From Agrypnia vestita (lineage: Eukaryota > Arthropoda > Insecta > Trichoptera > Phryganeidae), in contig JADDOH010002283.1 of assembly GCA_016648135.1 (NCBI GenBank), forward strand, positions 1-64,000: a stretch of 64,000 bases of DNA, written 5' to 3'. The notes beneath the pieces were generated by a model. That model did no database searches. It saw nothing but the letters and a program-made list of their open reading frames with translations, and was not told the origin of the DNA. The translations under genes were made by a program, and so were the position numbers. How positions within the stretch are numbered: the stretch's first letter is position 1; every line of letters begins with the position of its first letter. Of the stretch, positions 11,851 to 24,226 are shown piece by piece.

Positions 11851-14226
11851 CGTCGCGGAATATTTTCTAAATTTGAATTACTCCGTCGGTATGCATAATA
11901 GGTTGGTACTTTACTACGAATGTCGAAAATCTAAATTGACTGACAAATGTTTTTAGAATTTAATCTTCAAAGCATGAAGTGTCTTATCAAAACATCTGAC
12001 GTTTTAGAAATATATTAAATTACTGTATGTTTAGTGTTATGTTATATGTTTTAATTCGTCTTTAATTGTTGTTATATTTTACAAAGAAAGGGAGTATAAT
12101 AAAAACTTGTTTTTTTGGTTTATTTTTTCTGATCTTGGCTTATCGGAATTGAAATGAATATCAGATGCGCCGTTGAGGCGATCGGACTTTGTCATGATGT
12201 CATAAATAACACTTGCGATTCATCACCTGTTATAAAGCATTGGAGCAATTCTGAGCCGTCAGCGACATCATTCAACAAGAGCTCAGCAATTTCTCTACAA
12301 TGCAATTTTTGTAGAAAATTCAATAATTTCGGAACAAAATCGCCTAGCGCACCAAAAAGAATCTTACTAATTTGCTAAATTATGTCAAAAACAAAAAAAT
12401 ACATAAATGTTATCACTTTTCATTGTAAAACAATAATGGAAAGTCACACACAGAAGATCTTTTGACACGTAGTATAAAATATGACATTCTTAACGAAAAA
12501 ACTTTTTTTTGAGAGATGACAATTTTGACCTCGGGGTGCGACATATATTTTGATTCAATGTTTGTCTGTTTGTCCTTCTAAATTTTTAACCATTTATAGT
12601 TAAGTTTTACATAATTACTCTTTATGATCCTGTGCAATAACACATTCCAAATTTCTTTGCTTAGTTGCTTTTTAGCTAAAATTGTCTATATTTAGGATAA
12701 GGGATATAGAATTATGTAATTTAATACCTATACATACTCGTATATGCATATTGACAAAAATATTATTAATTAATACGCATTAATGTTCAAAGCTCTTTAA
12801 TAAAACTTCCCTGGATCGGCTTTTACCGTAGTCTCGTGACATATTTCAGAGGTTGTTATCGGGGTTGATAGGGATTGCGTTCACGACAGAATATCCCAAA
12901 AAACTGAAGAAAAAAAACCTGGGAAAACCCACGCATTCATTTATATTCATATCTCAAATTTGGTGCGATCCGCATTAATCGCTTTGACTAGAATAATAAT
13001 TAATAATTACAGTTACCATGTAAAAGCTTTCTAATAATATTTACAGCCTTTCACCCGTGCAAATATGCTCAGATCAAATAACCTCAAACAAAATTGGAAG
13101 GAAAGCGTAAGAGACATGTAGTTGCTGGAAGCAAAACATAGTTTAAAATAAAATATAGTTTCCTTATAAGTGCTTTATAAAATAACAATTTTTATTAAAT
13201 AAATTATTTTACAAAATAACAACCAGCTATTATTTTTCTAGCAAATTTAAATAAAGATATAAATACAAAAGTGTTTATGATTTAAATAATTTTAGAATAG
13301 TACCAGAAAGTAGGTGCCTACTTGCGCCAACATCTTAGTTAAATTTGCATTTTTTGTGTGCGTGTGTGTATGTGTGACTCAAAATGCATATAAGAATGCA
13401 TTGTCATCGACATCAAGTCGATGTGCAAAATTTCAGCTCGCCTGGACGATGGGAAGTGTGTTAATTTTCATTTCCAAGATTTTCCGCAAGAAATTAATAC
13501 CGACGGTAAAGTTAATATAAAGGATTATAAAAAAAAACATTATTATGGACGGACCATGATCGGCAGAAGGATAAAAACGCAATAAAACTGCATAGAATAT
13601 GTTTTTCTTGTTCGCCCCGCACCACCTCCCACGCAAATTATTTTATTTTGTTTTGATCTTTCAAACCTCTTCTGAATTTTATTTAAATTCATTTTCTTAC
13701 TTATGTACATTAATTTATCTTATTTTATTTTTTCATCGCATATTTTTTCTATAAAATACCTATTAGCGCTTTTTAACACAAATTCGTGATAACTCTGGAA
13801 AACCATAATCCATATAACAAAAAAATGACAAAAAATTGTAACTATTTTGAATAATTCTTCTTCCTTTTCTTCTTCTTCCTCAGCCATATCTCCACTGCTT
13901 TCTTCACTGGATTCTTCTAATGTTCTGCAATCTTCTATTCTTTGGGATTTTCTCATCCATCCACTACCTGCGACGGGGATAATATCATCCGCCCACCCAT
14001 TACGAGGCCGTCCTCTTCCTCATGTCCTGTGGTCTCCATCGCAGAATTCTGGACGCCTATCTGTCCACTTCTTGTCTGGCAACATGACCTGCTCAATGTC
14101 ATTTTAATTTGGCAATATGATCAACCGAAAAGACCACTTTTGTCCGGCGTCTGATTTTCTATTTACTGGTTCTCATATCTCTCAGACTTACGCCTAGCAT
14201 TTGTCTCTCCATAGATCGCTATTTAC
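11851..14226. other. No recognisable gene
   Basis: AT-rich, with a TG tract (13357-13378) and a CTT-rich microsatellite-like run (13850-13885). Short ORFs overlapping on opposite strands at 13720-14154 come from low-complexity sequence and carry no recognisable domain. The words around 13385-13450 (ATCGACATCAAGTCGATGTG) include a short palindrome. Confidence 0.5.
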
Positions 14227-14599
14227 AGGTCTTTTCATATTTTTTTTTTTTTATTTTTTTAAAAAAAAAAATAGAGATGTGAACACGGAATACGTGTCAC
14301 ATCAATATTCTTACTATTTTCAAACTAAGCTAAGCGCTTGTACTATGAAAATAGGACTAACTTGCTAGTCTGGAGTGAGGATCGAACCCGCAACCTTTGG
14401 ATCACGAGGCCAGTGTCCTAACCACTATAAGCTTGCAATTGAGTTAGTGTGGGTATAGTTTGGAATACGCGCATTGTTTCGTTGTATTCAGTTTGCGGAT
14501 ACGCCCCTCTTATATCCGTAAACTTAACACAACGAAACAATGCGCGTATTATGCACTGTACCCACACTAACTCAATAACAAGCTTATATGAAAAGACCT
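14227..14599. mobile_element. Foldback element (family F) interrupted by a SINE
   Basis: The outer termini AGGTCTTTTCATAT and ATATGAAAAGACCT are exact complements. The inner arms (from about 14427 to 14584) are also complementary: GAGTTAGTGTGGGTA, AATACGCGCATTGTTTCGTTG and TATCCG or their near matches. The left arm is split at CATAT/AAGCTTG by the SINE at 14241-14426. Without the SINE the element is about 187 bp. It has the same architecture as 35073-35238. No ORF. Confidence 0.8.
14241..14426 (-). mobile_element. tRNA-derived SINE, family S1
   Basis: Read on the minus strand, this starts with a tRNA-like head. It has a box-A-like AGTGGTTAGGACACTGG, then box B GGTTCGATCC (complement at 14379-14388). 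It is followed by a family-specific body (CACTCCAGACTAGCAAGTTAG and ATGTGACACGTATTCCGTGT parts) and an A/T-rich tail. Family members lie at 20817-20999 and 24350-24537. RNA polymerase III transcription from these internal boxes is known for tRNA-derived SINEs and is inferred here. Confidence 0.85.
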
Positions 14600-15427
14600 A
14601 TACACCTTAGTTAATGCATGGCCCTCGCAGTTAGCGCGATAGTTTTCAGACCATTCATAAGCACACGGAGGATGCATTTTAAATGCACAACAGCAAAACG
14701 TGCGCATTTTTTTTCACTCGACCTTTCTGATTAAATTTTTCATTTCAAGTGTTTCAGAATCCATGTTTTATTTGAAAATTGTACATTCAGAATAAAAGGT
14801 CGTGTAGCCACTTCATTATAATTTCAAGCATAATTGGCTTGAAATTATAATGAAATTATAATTATATTTCTCAGATGCAAAGTTTACTTTTATATTATAA
14901 TATATATATCTTTAAAAGAAAACAACATTAACAAAGTTGAGCTTTTATATAATATGCGGTTGTAACAAATAACGAATAATATCGTACTTTGAATCAAGGT
15001 TACTATTATTACTTAAGAATTTATTTCCTTGGACCTCTAAAAAGGGAGATGCTTACGCCATTAAATGCAATTAATTAATTCATCCTGAGCATCACATGGA
15101 AAACAGCTGATGTAATTCTTCATAACATCAATAATTATTTTTGATTCATCAAAGGGACGATTATTGATTGACCTCGAATATGTTTAATTATGAACGAAGT
15201 ACGTGTTCAAAGCTTAATTAACACATTATTTATGGACGGTCGACCGGACAGCTGTAAGGGGCATGTACTAGTGAAGGGCAAAATGCCACCAAAATGAAGG
15301 CTTTAAAGCGTGCGCTTCATTTATGGTAGGTACCGAAACATTATGCACTTCGTGTACTTCAATGAACCACATGAAGTGAGCTACTTGTTTTACTTCAAAG
15401 CTGTACTACCAGAAAATTGTGCATAGA
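14600..15427. other. No gene; contains an 18-bp-arm hairpin
   Basis: AT-rich. The only clear structure is a perfect hairpin at 14812-14854: TTCATTATAATTTCAAGC and its exact complement, 7 bp apart. Confidence 0.6.
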
Positions 15428-15650
15428 CACTTATTTTTATTGAAATTTAAAATAAATTTAATTTTAATAAATACTAGGTATTATTGAGTTCTGCAGGTTA
15501 AATGTTATTTTAAATGTGATAGATAGCAGTTTCTGCTTGTAAGGCCATTATCAAACAATGGATAAAGTTGTTTATATATCCACTGTTTGATAATGGCCTT
15601 ACGTATAGTCCACTTATTTATAAGGTTTAAGTTACCTGGACTTATCTATT
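15428..15650 (-). mobile_element. Penelope-like element tail relic
   Basis: On the minus strand this resembles the 3' tail present twice at 26350-28193. Shared blocks are the AT-rich end (AAATTTAAAATAAATTTAAT), TTCTGCAGGTTAAAT against TTCTACGGGTTAAGT, GTTTGATAATGGCCTTA and AACTTAAA. An internal inverted duplication of the AATGGCCTTAC segment (15539-15602) forms a hairpin. The hammerhead-like core is decayed. Confidence 0.7.
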
Positions 15651-16778
15651 TAAGTTAACATGGAGTTCTACAAACTATTCAATTATAACAACTAGTGTAT
15701 ATGTAATATTATAAAAGTTTTTTAGCCAGTAAGTTGTTTTACACTATAAAGACTCACGTCAAGGGTGATTCGCACAAAAACGGCGCTATATAAATCACCC
15801 GATTATTATTATTATTATTAAAAATTATCGCTGTCGGGGGGGGGGGAGGGGATTTCAATCGGTCATTTTATCTACATCAACTTCCCCAAAAATTATTTGT
15901 GAAGAGGAAGATGGGATGTCAATAGATCGTTTTATCCACATCAAATCCGTCAAAAATGTTTATATTATTGAAAGTTACCTGGAGTGTTAATTCGTTCCAC
16001 TTCGCTGAAAGTCACACATCCCGGCAATATGTGTTTAGAGTTCGATTAAAAACATTTGAAGTGTGAAGTCGAGTATAATGAGGTACTTCACTGTAGTACT
16101 TAGTTCAGAGTAGACCCATCACTAGCATGTACACAAGCAGCCGAACCATCAATATTTCCATACGACTGAGCGATATACCAGAATTTATAAAACAAAATAA
16201 GAATGAAGAAGAGAGTAAATGTTTTGGTAGTTGATAGTGAAAATTTGAAAAAAAATTAAATAATTAAATTTTTAAGACTATCTAATTTTTAAGCGGTAAA
16301 ATACTCACCATTGATATTATATATAAAATAAGTATGTTCTTATGTATAAAAGCACAAAAAAAAATTAAGGGTGACAAACTGTTCCTTCTTTGTGAAATTA
16401 CCCTATTGAATTATTGTTTAATAATCTTGACTACAAAGAGTACATGAACAAAAATGCAGGTAAATAAGGCCTTATTTATAGGCCAGAATGTACCGAACAT
16501 AATGTAGTTTAATATAATGTAGTAATTTAGAAAATCGTTGATGCCTTTAAACGCGAAAATGGCTCAAAATAAAAATGGCCGCCATTTTTGAAACGGACGT
16601 AATAAAAAATTTGAAAATTTAGTTTTGAACTACCGAAACATAAGGGGATGCACCTAAAAAATATTTTTTCTGAGATGTTTGTTTTTCTGGACCACTTGGA
16701 GTGGATGGACCCTATGCCAAACATCTCTTCGTCTTGTTCTTCTTCCACAGCATCATAACTTGCCCCAGATATAGGATA
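15651..16778. other. No recognisable gene
   Basis: AT-rich DNA with an ATT microsatellite (about 15807-15820) and a run of about 13 G around 15836-15850. The small minus-strand open frame near 16527-16796 has no recognisable domain. Confidence 0.5.
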
Positions 16779-17037
16779 TGAGTAGCTGCGTATCAAAACC
16801 TACCCAACGACCATTTTCGTTTTTTTTTTAGATTTGAATTTCAATATATTCTCTAAGCTCAATCCTTCTTTTATAATATTAGTTTACTATCATAACATGT
16901 GCCAATCTGAAGTTATTGCTATAAAAAATCAACTTGAGTTTCAAAACCTACCTAAAACCAAATTAACTGCCTTTCATAATCGTCTTGCCAAAAAAATAGT
17001 TCATGGCGTTAGGTAGGCTTTGATACGCAACGCCTCA
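16779..17037. mobile_element. MITE family M1, copy 1
   Basis: A 259-bp element with about 30-bp imperfect terminal inverted repeats: TGAG, then GCGTATCAAAACCTACC near the left end and the complement of GCGTATCAAAGCCTACC near the right. TA flanks both sides, consistent with a TA target duplication (Tc1/mariner-like). It is almost identical, and in the same orientation, to 37117-37374. The interior can be read as a 60-codon open frame, but the other copy has an indel in it, so it is not a conserved protein. Confidence 0.85.
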
Positions 17038-17067
17038 TATATTAGATATTGGATCTTATCCACATAT

Positions 17068-17760
17068 AACTTAATTAGCTGTAACCCATCAAAAATGACG
17101 GTACTCTTACATATCGGTTCCTAAGGAATACTTAAGTATTTATTTATTTATATAAGAAAGAAAAAATTACGTAAAAATTTTTAAGTAAAAAAATGGAAAA
17201 AAGGGAAAAGGAAAAAACGTAAAAAAATTACTATAAAGATGATGAAGTGAAGCCTGGAATTGGCAAAAGAGGAATGAAAGTAGACCGAATGCGGTAGAAA
17301 TGCGGTCACTAAGACGCTTGTGTGGAAAATCTTTGGTCGATAGAGTACAGAATGAACAAATTAGACGTGAATGCAATGCTGGCTGTAGTGTGGTAGATAG
17401 AATAAAGAAAGGAGTGCTGAGATGGTTTGGTCATGTGGAACGTGTGAACGAGGAAAGGATGGTTAAGAAAATATATGAGGCGAGTGTTGAAGGCAAGAGA
17501 AATAGAGGGCGTCCGCGAAAGACCTGGCATGATCAGATACAACAAGTGTTTAAAAGTCGCAACAACCGTAGAACTTGTATGAGAAGATGTATGAATGTGG
17601 CCGAAGCAAAAGTGGTGTGCCAGGATAGAAGAGTGTGGCGTTCAATCCTCTCTGCCTACCCCTGCGGAAAACGGCGTGATGGTTAGTTAGTTAGTTAGTT
17701 AAGATGTTGCGGACGTTACACGATGTTACGGGGACAGACAGACAGCGAAATTATTATAAT
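17068..17760 (+). repeat. Split SINE/RTE-like repeat (family T), copy 1
   Basis: The left boundary AGCTGTAACCCATCA and the right block GTTACGGGGACAGACAGACA, ending in GCGAAATTATT, match the two ends of the unit at 28519-28789. In between lies a LINE 3' fragment, so this copy appears to have been opened by a LINE insertion. Confidence 0.6.
17225..17689 (+). pseudogene. LINE ORF2 C-terminal fragment, longest open copy in window
   Basis: This encodes the last ~140 residues of a non-LTR retrotransposon ORF2 protein. NAVEMRSLRRLCG is followed by VLRWFGHVERVNEERMVKKI, the basic stretch GKRNRGRPRKTWHDQI, then a Cys-containing tail (TCMRRCMNVAEAKVVCQDR, VWRSILSAYPCGKR). It stops at TAG, immediately followed by (TTAG)n. 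The GHVER...GRPRxTW signature is common at the C-terminus of insect LINE proteins. The frame is open from at least 17267 to 17686, but the reverse transcriptase core is absent, so it is 5'-truncated and not functional. Related fragments are at 22975, 29294, 33685, 35633 and 36610. Confidence 0.85.
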
Positions 17761-18189
17761 TTGGATTACTTATTCGAAAAATATTTCAAATTCATCAACT
17801 TCCCCCTACTAAAATTATTTCGTAGGGAAATCTGTGTTTTTCAGCGAGGCAAACAAGTGATATCATTTATGTATATTTTTCTTGCTGCAAATCCGTACAT
17901 CTTTCAAGAACAATCTGTCGCCTTGGAACAGTAGGTACTAAAGATTGACATTAATATGGAACAACGGATGCCTTGTATTCTTTGGCTCATTTGTTTTAAT
18001 ATTTAAATGATTTAGCAATCTGCGGGGGTGTGTTATCCTTTCACTGTGTTGCGTTCGTAGGTAGACACTTGCAATGTGTTATTTTACCTCACGGACTGTC
18101 GAAAAATAGCCGCAGTCAGTATCAGAAATTCGGGCAATTAATAAAATAACAGAATAAAATAAATCATTTATTAATTATGATGGTAGATG
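17761..18189. other. No recognisable feature
   Basis: Short AT-rich stretch between LINE pieces. Nothing recognised. Confidence 0.5.
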
Positions 18190-18305
18190 CTCGACTAGTT
18201 GTAAAGTATATAAAAAAACCGTATAAGAAACCCAGAGTTCTTTAGAATACGCCAGTATTATGATAATGTTGGTTAATTTTCCCCTGTCACAATATGTAAT
18301 ACATA
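18190..18305 (+). pseudogene. LINE 3' fragment (same family as 43505-43740)
   Basis: In the + frame starting near 18205 the translation reads RIRNPEFFRIRQYYDNVG, stop, FSPVTICNTY. This matches RIRNPEFFRISQHTNNVG, FSPITRLCRTYN on the minus strand at 43516-43737. One in-frame stop is present. It is a C-terminal scrap of a LINE protein. Confidence 0.7.
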
Positions 18306-18545
18306 CAGTAATGTTGATTCTGATATTCTTGCTTGTTGTTGCCGGGCCTAATGATCGAGGATCCCCTCGCAATTCCATATAACTTAGTTGCCCTATCATC
18401 ACGTTTATCAGCCCGAGAGCACATTCTCTTCCAGCTCACACGATCTTGTGCACATAGGCTCGGCGATTCTCGGAGACAGACTTTATACATTTTCTTCTAT
18501 CCTCCGGCCTTTCGCCTGCCCACTATTTTTTTATTAGGTTCTATT
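18306..18545 (-). pseudogene. Possible retroelement protein scrap
   Basis: The minus strand is open over 18287-18490 and contains DRVSWKRMCSRADKRDD, which resembles the DRxxW motif found near the end of LINE proteins. Composition differs from the flanks (more GC). No clear family was recognised. It may instead be unrelated repeat DNA. Confidence 0.35.
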
Positions 18546-18689
18546 TAGATACAATTTGTACATGTTTAATATAATAGTATGTATGTATAATGATATTGTT
18601 GATATTATTGTTCTTAATCCTCCTCACTAGGGGTTCCTGTGCTGAGGCGGACTAGTTTATGCTTATTTATATTCTATTTTTAAATTACT

Positions 18690-19590
18690 GCGTAGTTTTC
18701 AATACTCCTTCTGATTTATCTGCATCGACTTGTTTTAGCCATGCTTTTATCTTTTTTTTGAACTCTTCAATCTTTTCAATATTTTTTAAGGTTGGGGGAA
18801 GGATGTTGTAGAGTTTGTTGCAAAATAGATATAGCTTCTTTGGCCAAAAGTTGTGTTGTAAGTTGGTATATTTCTATTTACCATTTTACTGCCTCTCGTA
18901 TTATATGCCGGTGTTCTATTGTTTTGTTTTGTATCTTTAAATTGATGTAAGAGAATACTCTTGGCATATATTTGTTTTATGTTCGGTACGTCAAAACATT
19001 TAAAGATCTCTTTTGAGGGCGTTCTGATTGGAAGTTTTAAAATGGTTTTTATAATGCTCTTTTGCGATATATTTAAGTGGTTGATATAGTTTGTTGTGGC
19101 AGATCCCCATGCTAAGATTCCATACTCAATCCGAGAATGACATAAGGCAAAGTAAACTTTTTTAATATCTTCCTTAGATAGTATATTTCTTATATTTTTA
19201 GAGAAACATATAAGTTTTGTGAGCTATTTAATGATTCCATTAATGTGAGAGTTCCATCGAAGATTTTCATCTATTTCTACTCCAAGATATTTAATGTTTT
19301 TTGCCTTCGCGATGGTGGGGCAAGAGCACTGAAATTGTTAGTTTTGCATTCATGTAATTTAAGAGAGTATTCTTTACCAGGTTGTCCTCTTGAGTTTATT
19401 GAGAAAGCTAGGTATTTTGTTTTACTTATGTTAAGTGTAAGCGAGTTCATTCTTAGCCAGTTTTGAAGTATTGTGAGTCCATGTTCAGCCTCTTTGTGTG
19501 TGTCCATCCAGTCTTTTTCATGGAATAATAAGACGGTATCGTCAGCAAAACTAATCATGTTTCCTTTAATGGGAAGTTTGGTAATTTAAT
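18690..19590 (-). pseudogene. LINE reverse transcriptase, motif C to C-terminus, degenerate
   Basis: Translated on the minus strand, the segment starts just before the catalytic motif: NMISFADDTVLLFHEKDW (FADD box at about 19536-19556). It continues through NWLRMNSLTLNISKTKYLAF (thumb), a KTLNILE boundary, and then in shifted frames through words equivalent to ICFSKNIRNILSKEDIKKVY, LCHSRIEYGILAWGSAT and FDVPNIKQIYAKSIL. This is the usual order in Jockey-superfamily-like LINE reverse transcriptases. Frameshifts after the first 93 codons and later stops inactivate it. Motifs A and B are missing upstream of about 19590, so the copy is also 5'-truncated. Confidence 0.85.
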
Positions 19591-20534
19591 TTTTGTACTA
19601 TCTTCCCATATAAGACCCGCTTCGGAAGTCTGTGATTGCCCATGCGTATCAAGTGTCCCGTCCTTGCAGATAATCTTGCAGATACCCTATCACCATCACT
19701 CACTATCAAGTCATCACATTACACACATACATTTTCTTCACCTGAACACATAGAACACATTAAATCAATTATTTAGTTACACATCTTTACAAGATCACAC
19801 TACTAACATCTATTACTATACGATACTATAATCATCATAATACGAGCACACCATTGAAGCATGACTTATTGTAAACTTTTTAAAAAAAAAAGAAAAATAA
19901 AATATATATGCTTCAGATTTTTATGATATATCAAAATAGGAATGCTATGATAACAATTGTAATAGAAATACTACGAAATATATGTCATATTCCGTTTTTT
20001 TTACAAATAATTGGTTACGTAAAATTCATGCTGCGATGTTCCCACTGCACGCCTCTGCTAAATATTTATGTTTATACTTGAGCAGGTCGAAGATAATTGT
20101 AATAATTGGAGTAATGGGCTGAGTTTTAAATATTAATGTAAGGTTTTTTTGTGTATCTCTCTCTCTCATTGATTACCTAACATGCAGACAGCACAAGGTA
20201 TTGTTAGTGTCGGTCGACTTCCATATCGGAGAATACATTGGAAAAACCCGTAAACCATTCTACCCTTTTATTTAGATCTTCATATCCCGATTTAGGATAT
20301 ATAGCAGATACTAATGTTTAATTTAATCTAAAGGAAATATGTTTTATACCACCGACAAGCTAATTTATAGAAAATATTTTTTCTTAAATAAAAAATGTTT
20401 TTATAGTATCGCATGTAGTATTGCTAGAAGTTTAGAAGTTTAACAACCCAGAAAGAGTTAGCATCCTAATAATCTTGATTATTTTTTTCTTGACTGAAGT
20501 CCTATTCTGGTCCAATTACTGAAGTCGTTACATA
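19591..20534. other. No recognisable gene
   Basis: AT-rich. A few CA/TC-rich words (19740-19860 and 20155-20170) but no ORF, RNA gene or paired termini. Confidence 0.5.
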
Positions 20535-20650
20535 CAAAAACACCCAGGCTTGAGTAAATCGCAGAGATTTATTGTTACCTCACCGGAAATCGAACCCGGA
20601 ACCCTCAGTGTGAGAAGCCAGTATCATGTCCACTGGGTTACGAGGTACGA
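20535..20650 (-). mobile_element. tRNA-derived SINE, family S2
   Basis: On the minus strand it has a tRNA-like head: CTCGTAACCCAGTGGACATG (box A area), CTGGCTTCTCACACTGAGG, then box B as GGGTTCGATTTCCGG. This is followed by GTAACAATAAATC and an end CAAGCCTGGGTG. A related + strand copy is at 42236-42355. The body is distinct from family S1. Confidence 0.75.
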
Positions 20651-20816
20651 GAATCTTATACTTATCTAGTTTATTTTATTATAAAAAAATTAATTCTTAG
20701 TACTTTACTATACACGATTACATACACGATTTGATTACCAAAAGTACACAATTCAATATTGTATAAGTTATAATATTTATTTTCAAACATGTCGCACAAA
20801 CAACATGTAAATATAT

Positions 20817-20999
20817 ATTTTTTTTTAAATAGAGATGCGAACACGGAATACGTGTCACATCAATATTCTTACTATTTTCAAACTAAGCTTAACGCTTGTG
20901 CTATGAAAATAGGACTAACTTGCTAGTCTGGAGTGAGGTTCGAACCCGCGACCTTTGGATCACGAGGCGAGTGTCCTAACCACAAGACCAACAAGCTAC
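20817..20999 (-). mobile_element. tRNA-derived SINE, family S1, most complete head
   Basis: The minus strand begins AGTAGCTTGTTGGTCTTGTG, continues GGTTAGGACACTCGCC, and has box B GGTTCGAACC (complement at about 20938-20947). The body (AGACTAGCAAGTTAGTCCT and ATGTGACACGTATTCCGTGT) is almost identical to the copy at 14241-14426, suggesting relatively recent activity of the family. Confidence 0.88.
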
Positions 21000-22974
21000 T
21001 AATCGAATAATTTTTTTTGATATTACCTCTCTGGCATTACAATGACTTACCGTGTTGGCAATGTTGCTCGTAACATTGTGTTCCTACAAGCATGTGTATG
21101 TAGCTGTACGGGATGAAGTGATACAGAACGTGTCTACCAGATGTTTCTTCTCTCTACCTACTTTGTCATGTTACCTCTTCAAATAATTACATCTCCCATC
21201 CACGGCAAGAAACGTGAAAGCTGCTCATAGAAAGGGAAGAAATATTCAACAATTTGCCTAATTAAAAAACACGCGCTTTTTGGTGCTTGGAAAGAATTAA
21301 GTATACATAATTCGATATGGCTTCAAATGCTGTCCGGAAAAGCAATGCGATTTCGTTGAAATAATACGTATTGAATTTAATATTCATTTAACTTTTTACG
21401 CATAGAGTTTTTACTATTTTTAAAGCTAAACTCGGCTGCATATAAATATAGAACTAAGACGGAGTAACGTCAAACTTTACTTTATAAACCCATTACTTGC
21501 ATATTTATGTAGTCTATCAAAAATTTTATTAATAAGGATTTTTTAATTTAGTGACGTATTGAAAAACATTAAATGTATTTTTATTGTGATTAAGATTAAA
21601 ACAATATCTAAAAAGTTTAATAATTTTAATATGAATTCATTTCCTAACATTTTCAGTGTAAAAATAATTATGAAACTAGTGCCAATTTTTATAAATAAAA
21701 AATAAAAAAACCTATTTGTTAATACAGATATATAAATCATTTCAATATTGACAAATTAATTTTGAAACATAAAAATAGTTTGAGTTGAAAAATAACCCTT
21801 CACCGTATGATTGTAAATATACCACATAAAGCCAAACTAACCACATTCATCACTCATGTTTATCTAGTCTCAAATAATATAATTTTACGGGAATCAAATT
21901 GGTGTTTGAAAAATCACTAAGAAACACTTAACTAACTTAACTACCATCACACTGTTTCTCCGCGAGGGCAACCAGAGAGGACAGAATCTTCCCTACGAGG
22001 AAAAAGCGCGATGTCAAATTAAGTAGTTAGATAGAACAAAGATAACATAAAACATAATTTTCATTTTACTATACCACTGAGTAATCGTTGATATAATAAC
22101 AAATCTATGCAGAAATCGAAGTGGTGTAGCTACCATATTTGAAGGTCATTAAAGTATGGGCCGAACAGCTGTGAAAGGGTGCTTCGAAGAATTTTGTAGA
22201 ACTTGTCAACCCACGCGTGTTGGCTTATACACTTATGACCATTTTGGGATGATACACGCTCGATATTATTATTTCTTACTAGTGTATGTATGCGATGTAT
22301 ACACCTACTTACTTTTACATCATTGAATTATTTTAAATGATTATTTTCTCTTCTCGATGCAAACCTGGGAAGTTGAATACCCTGTGAATATGACACCGTT
22401 TTACACATTTATGCAAACAATGTTTTCAAATGAATAATTTTGGAGTGACATTTCAAAGACTCTCACGTTAGAAAGTTCTGATGTAAGGAATATTAAATCG
22501 AACTGAGTTTTTTAATTTTTTTTATACACTAAATCATATATTTTATGTAGGGGTGGGGAAAATGTTTATAACAATATTCACATTTATTAAAAATTACATT
22601 TTTTTCAAATGAATTTGGTTTTCATCATAATTGCACGCGTATTTTGAATAAAATATATTAATAATCAATCGTTTGCACCATGTCAGTTTAATTGGTATGA
22701 AAAATATTTCTCTCTGGATGCTATTTTTTTTCAAATCAATAAACTTTGCGCATCCATATATATTTTAATTCTAGTTAAATTTATTTGCGTTCAGATTTCA
22801 TTTTTGAAATTTAGATAACAATATTTATGAAAAAATATTCAGTCAATCATATGGTAAAATGGAATTTAAATATCACATAGATCCATAAAAGTAGCTGCAT
22901 CAAGGATCATAAATTCAAATGATGAATTTGCGTACTTTCATTTTATTTCATATAGAAACAAAGCTTCAACAATC
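21000..22974. other. Long AT-rich stretch without recognisable gene
   Basis: Very AT-rich, low-complexity in places. Small open frames on the minus strand near 21543-21740 are Ile/Phe/Leu-rich translations of AT-rich DNA and are not credible genes. No paired repeats seen. Confidence 0.55.
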
Positions 22975-23095
22975 GAAGAGTATGCGTGAGAAGATGCGTG
23001 GATGTGGTTGAAGTATTAGTGGTGAACCAGTACAGAAGAGTGTGGTGTTTTATCCCCTCTGCCTACTCCTGCAGAGAAACGGCGAAACCTGATAG
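22975..23095 (+). pseudogene. LINE 3' fragment
   Basis: Nucleotide-level match to the end of the LINE at 17570-17680: GTATGCGTGAGAAGATG, GTACAGAAGAGTGTGG and CCCTCTGCCTACTCCTGC, followed by an AAACGGCG end. About 120 bp, no intact frame. Confidence 0.75.
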
Positions 23096-23930
23096 TTGGT
23101 AATTTCATTCATTTGTTTTATCCAACTCTTATAATAAACATAAATTGATTTCTTCTTCTTTTTCAACCCAAGTCAAATCCACTATTGGATAAAGGTCTCA
23201 TTTAATTACTTCCTATAATATTTTCTACGTTATCGGTTTAGCGAATTAGAAACGATTTAGATTATTTCACCCCGATTGTTGTCTTCTGTTAGTGCCTCAC
23301 CAATTTCAGTGAAAAAAGCCCTCAGTAACTCGCATAGTAACTAATATCCCTTATTTATGGTTAGAAGTTAAAGCAAAGGGTAATGATGGTATCCCATTAA
23401 AAATACCAAGAGTCTAGATACTTCCGTACTTACCCAACCCACGAATTCAATTGAAAGTGAACCATTTAAATGGGTTTTTAATTGCATACATAATGGGCAC
23501 TTCCATAGCATATCGTTTCTACCGGTTACCCATTAATTTATTTGTACAGAAGGAAACATGAATAACGGTACCATATTTCGCCACAGCTGATTTCAATATT
23601 ATAGAACACATTACGGAGTACGCGATATCGTCGTGTAGAGGTGAAAATCATTGCCAAGAAAATAATGGAGACGTATGACGTAGCAGACCTTCAAGGTTCT
23701 ACAATGATGCTTACTGAAATCGTGAGCAAATAAGAATATGAAAAATATTTATTACCTCTTTTTAGAGATAGTTACATCAATTTGTGATCTGCCGTTTCAC
23801 TTAAAGATAAAGCATTGTCAAGGTAATGTAGTTTGTTGTCTTGTCTCGATCTTGCTATTTATTACGAGGCTGGCTATTTATCTATCAACGCCCATATAGA
23901 CTATTAGAATAAAACAATAACTAAAATAAT
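23096..23930. other. No recognisable feature
   Basis: Mixed AT-rich DNA. No ORF or repeat partner recognised. Confidence 0.45.
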
Positions 23931-24226
23931 CGGCCGTATTCTGAAATAAGCAAAATTGCCATTCCTGTATCTTAACAGTTATTGTATAACATTGTTTTGC
24001 CGCCAATTTTGAAGTTTTAAGTTTCACAGCTTTGAAATTAATGAATTCATTAAATTAGAAAGCTCAGTGTCCAAAATTGTGAATAACTTAACGTTTGTTT
24101 ACTTTTTAGAGATTTCTGATTGACTGTATTCATTAATTTCAAAACTGTGAAACTTAAAACGTCGAAATTGGCGGCATTACAATGTTATAACTGTCAACAA
24201 TATTGCTTATTTCAGAATACGGCCAA
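23931..24226. mobile_element. MITE family M2, intact-looking copy
   Basis: Termini CGGCCGTATTCTGAAATAAG and the complement of TGGCCGTATTCTGAAATAAG flank an element of about 300 bp. Its arms stay complementary through AACTTAAAAC and TTAATGAATTCATTAA blocks toward the centre. The related copy at 28387-28926 is in the opposite orientation and interrupted. No ORF. The superfamily is not determined because the target duplication is unclear in AT-rich flanks. Confidence 0.8.

Noticed and set aside
14371..14426. tRNA gene on the minus strand
   Set aside because: Box A and box B are present, but the acceptor and anticodon arms do not fold as a tRNA, and the sequence continues as a repeated body in three copies, so it is a SINE head.
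16834..17016. Small protein encoded inside MITE M1
   Set aside because: The second copy has a one-base indel within the frame although otherwise nearly identical, so the frame is not maintained.
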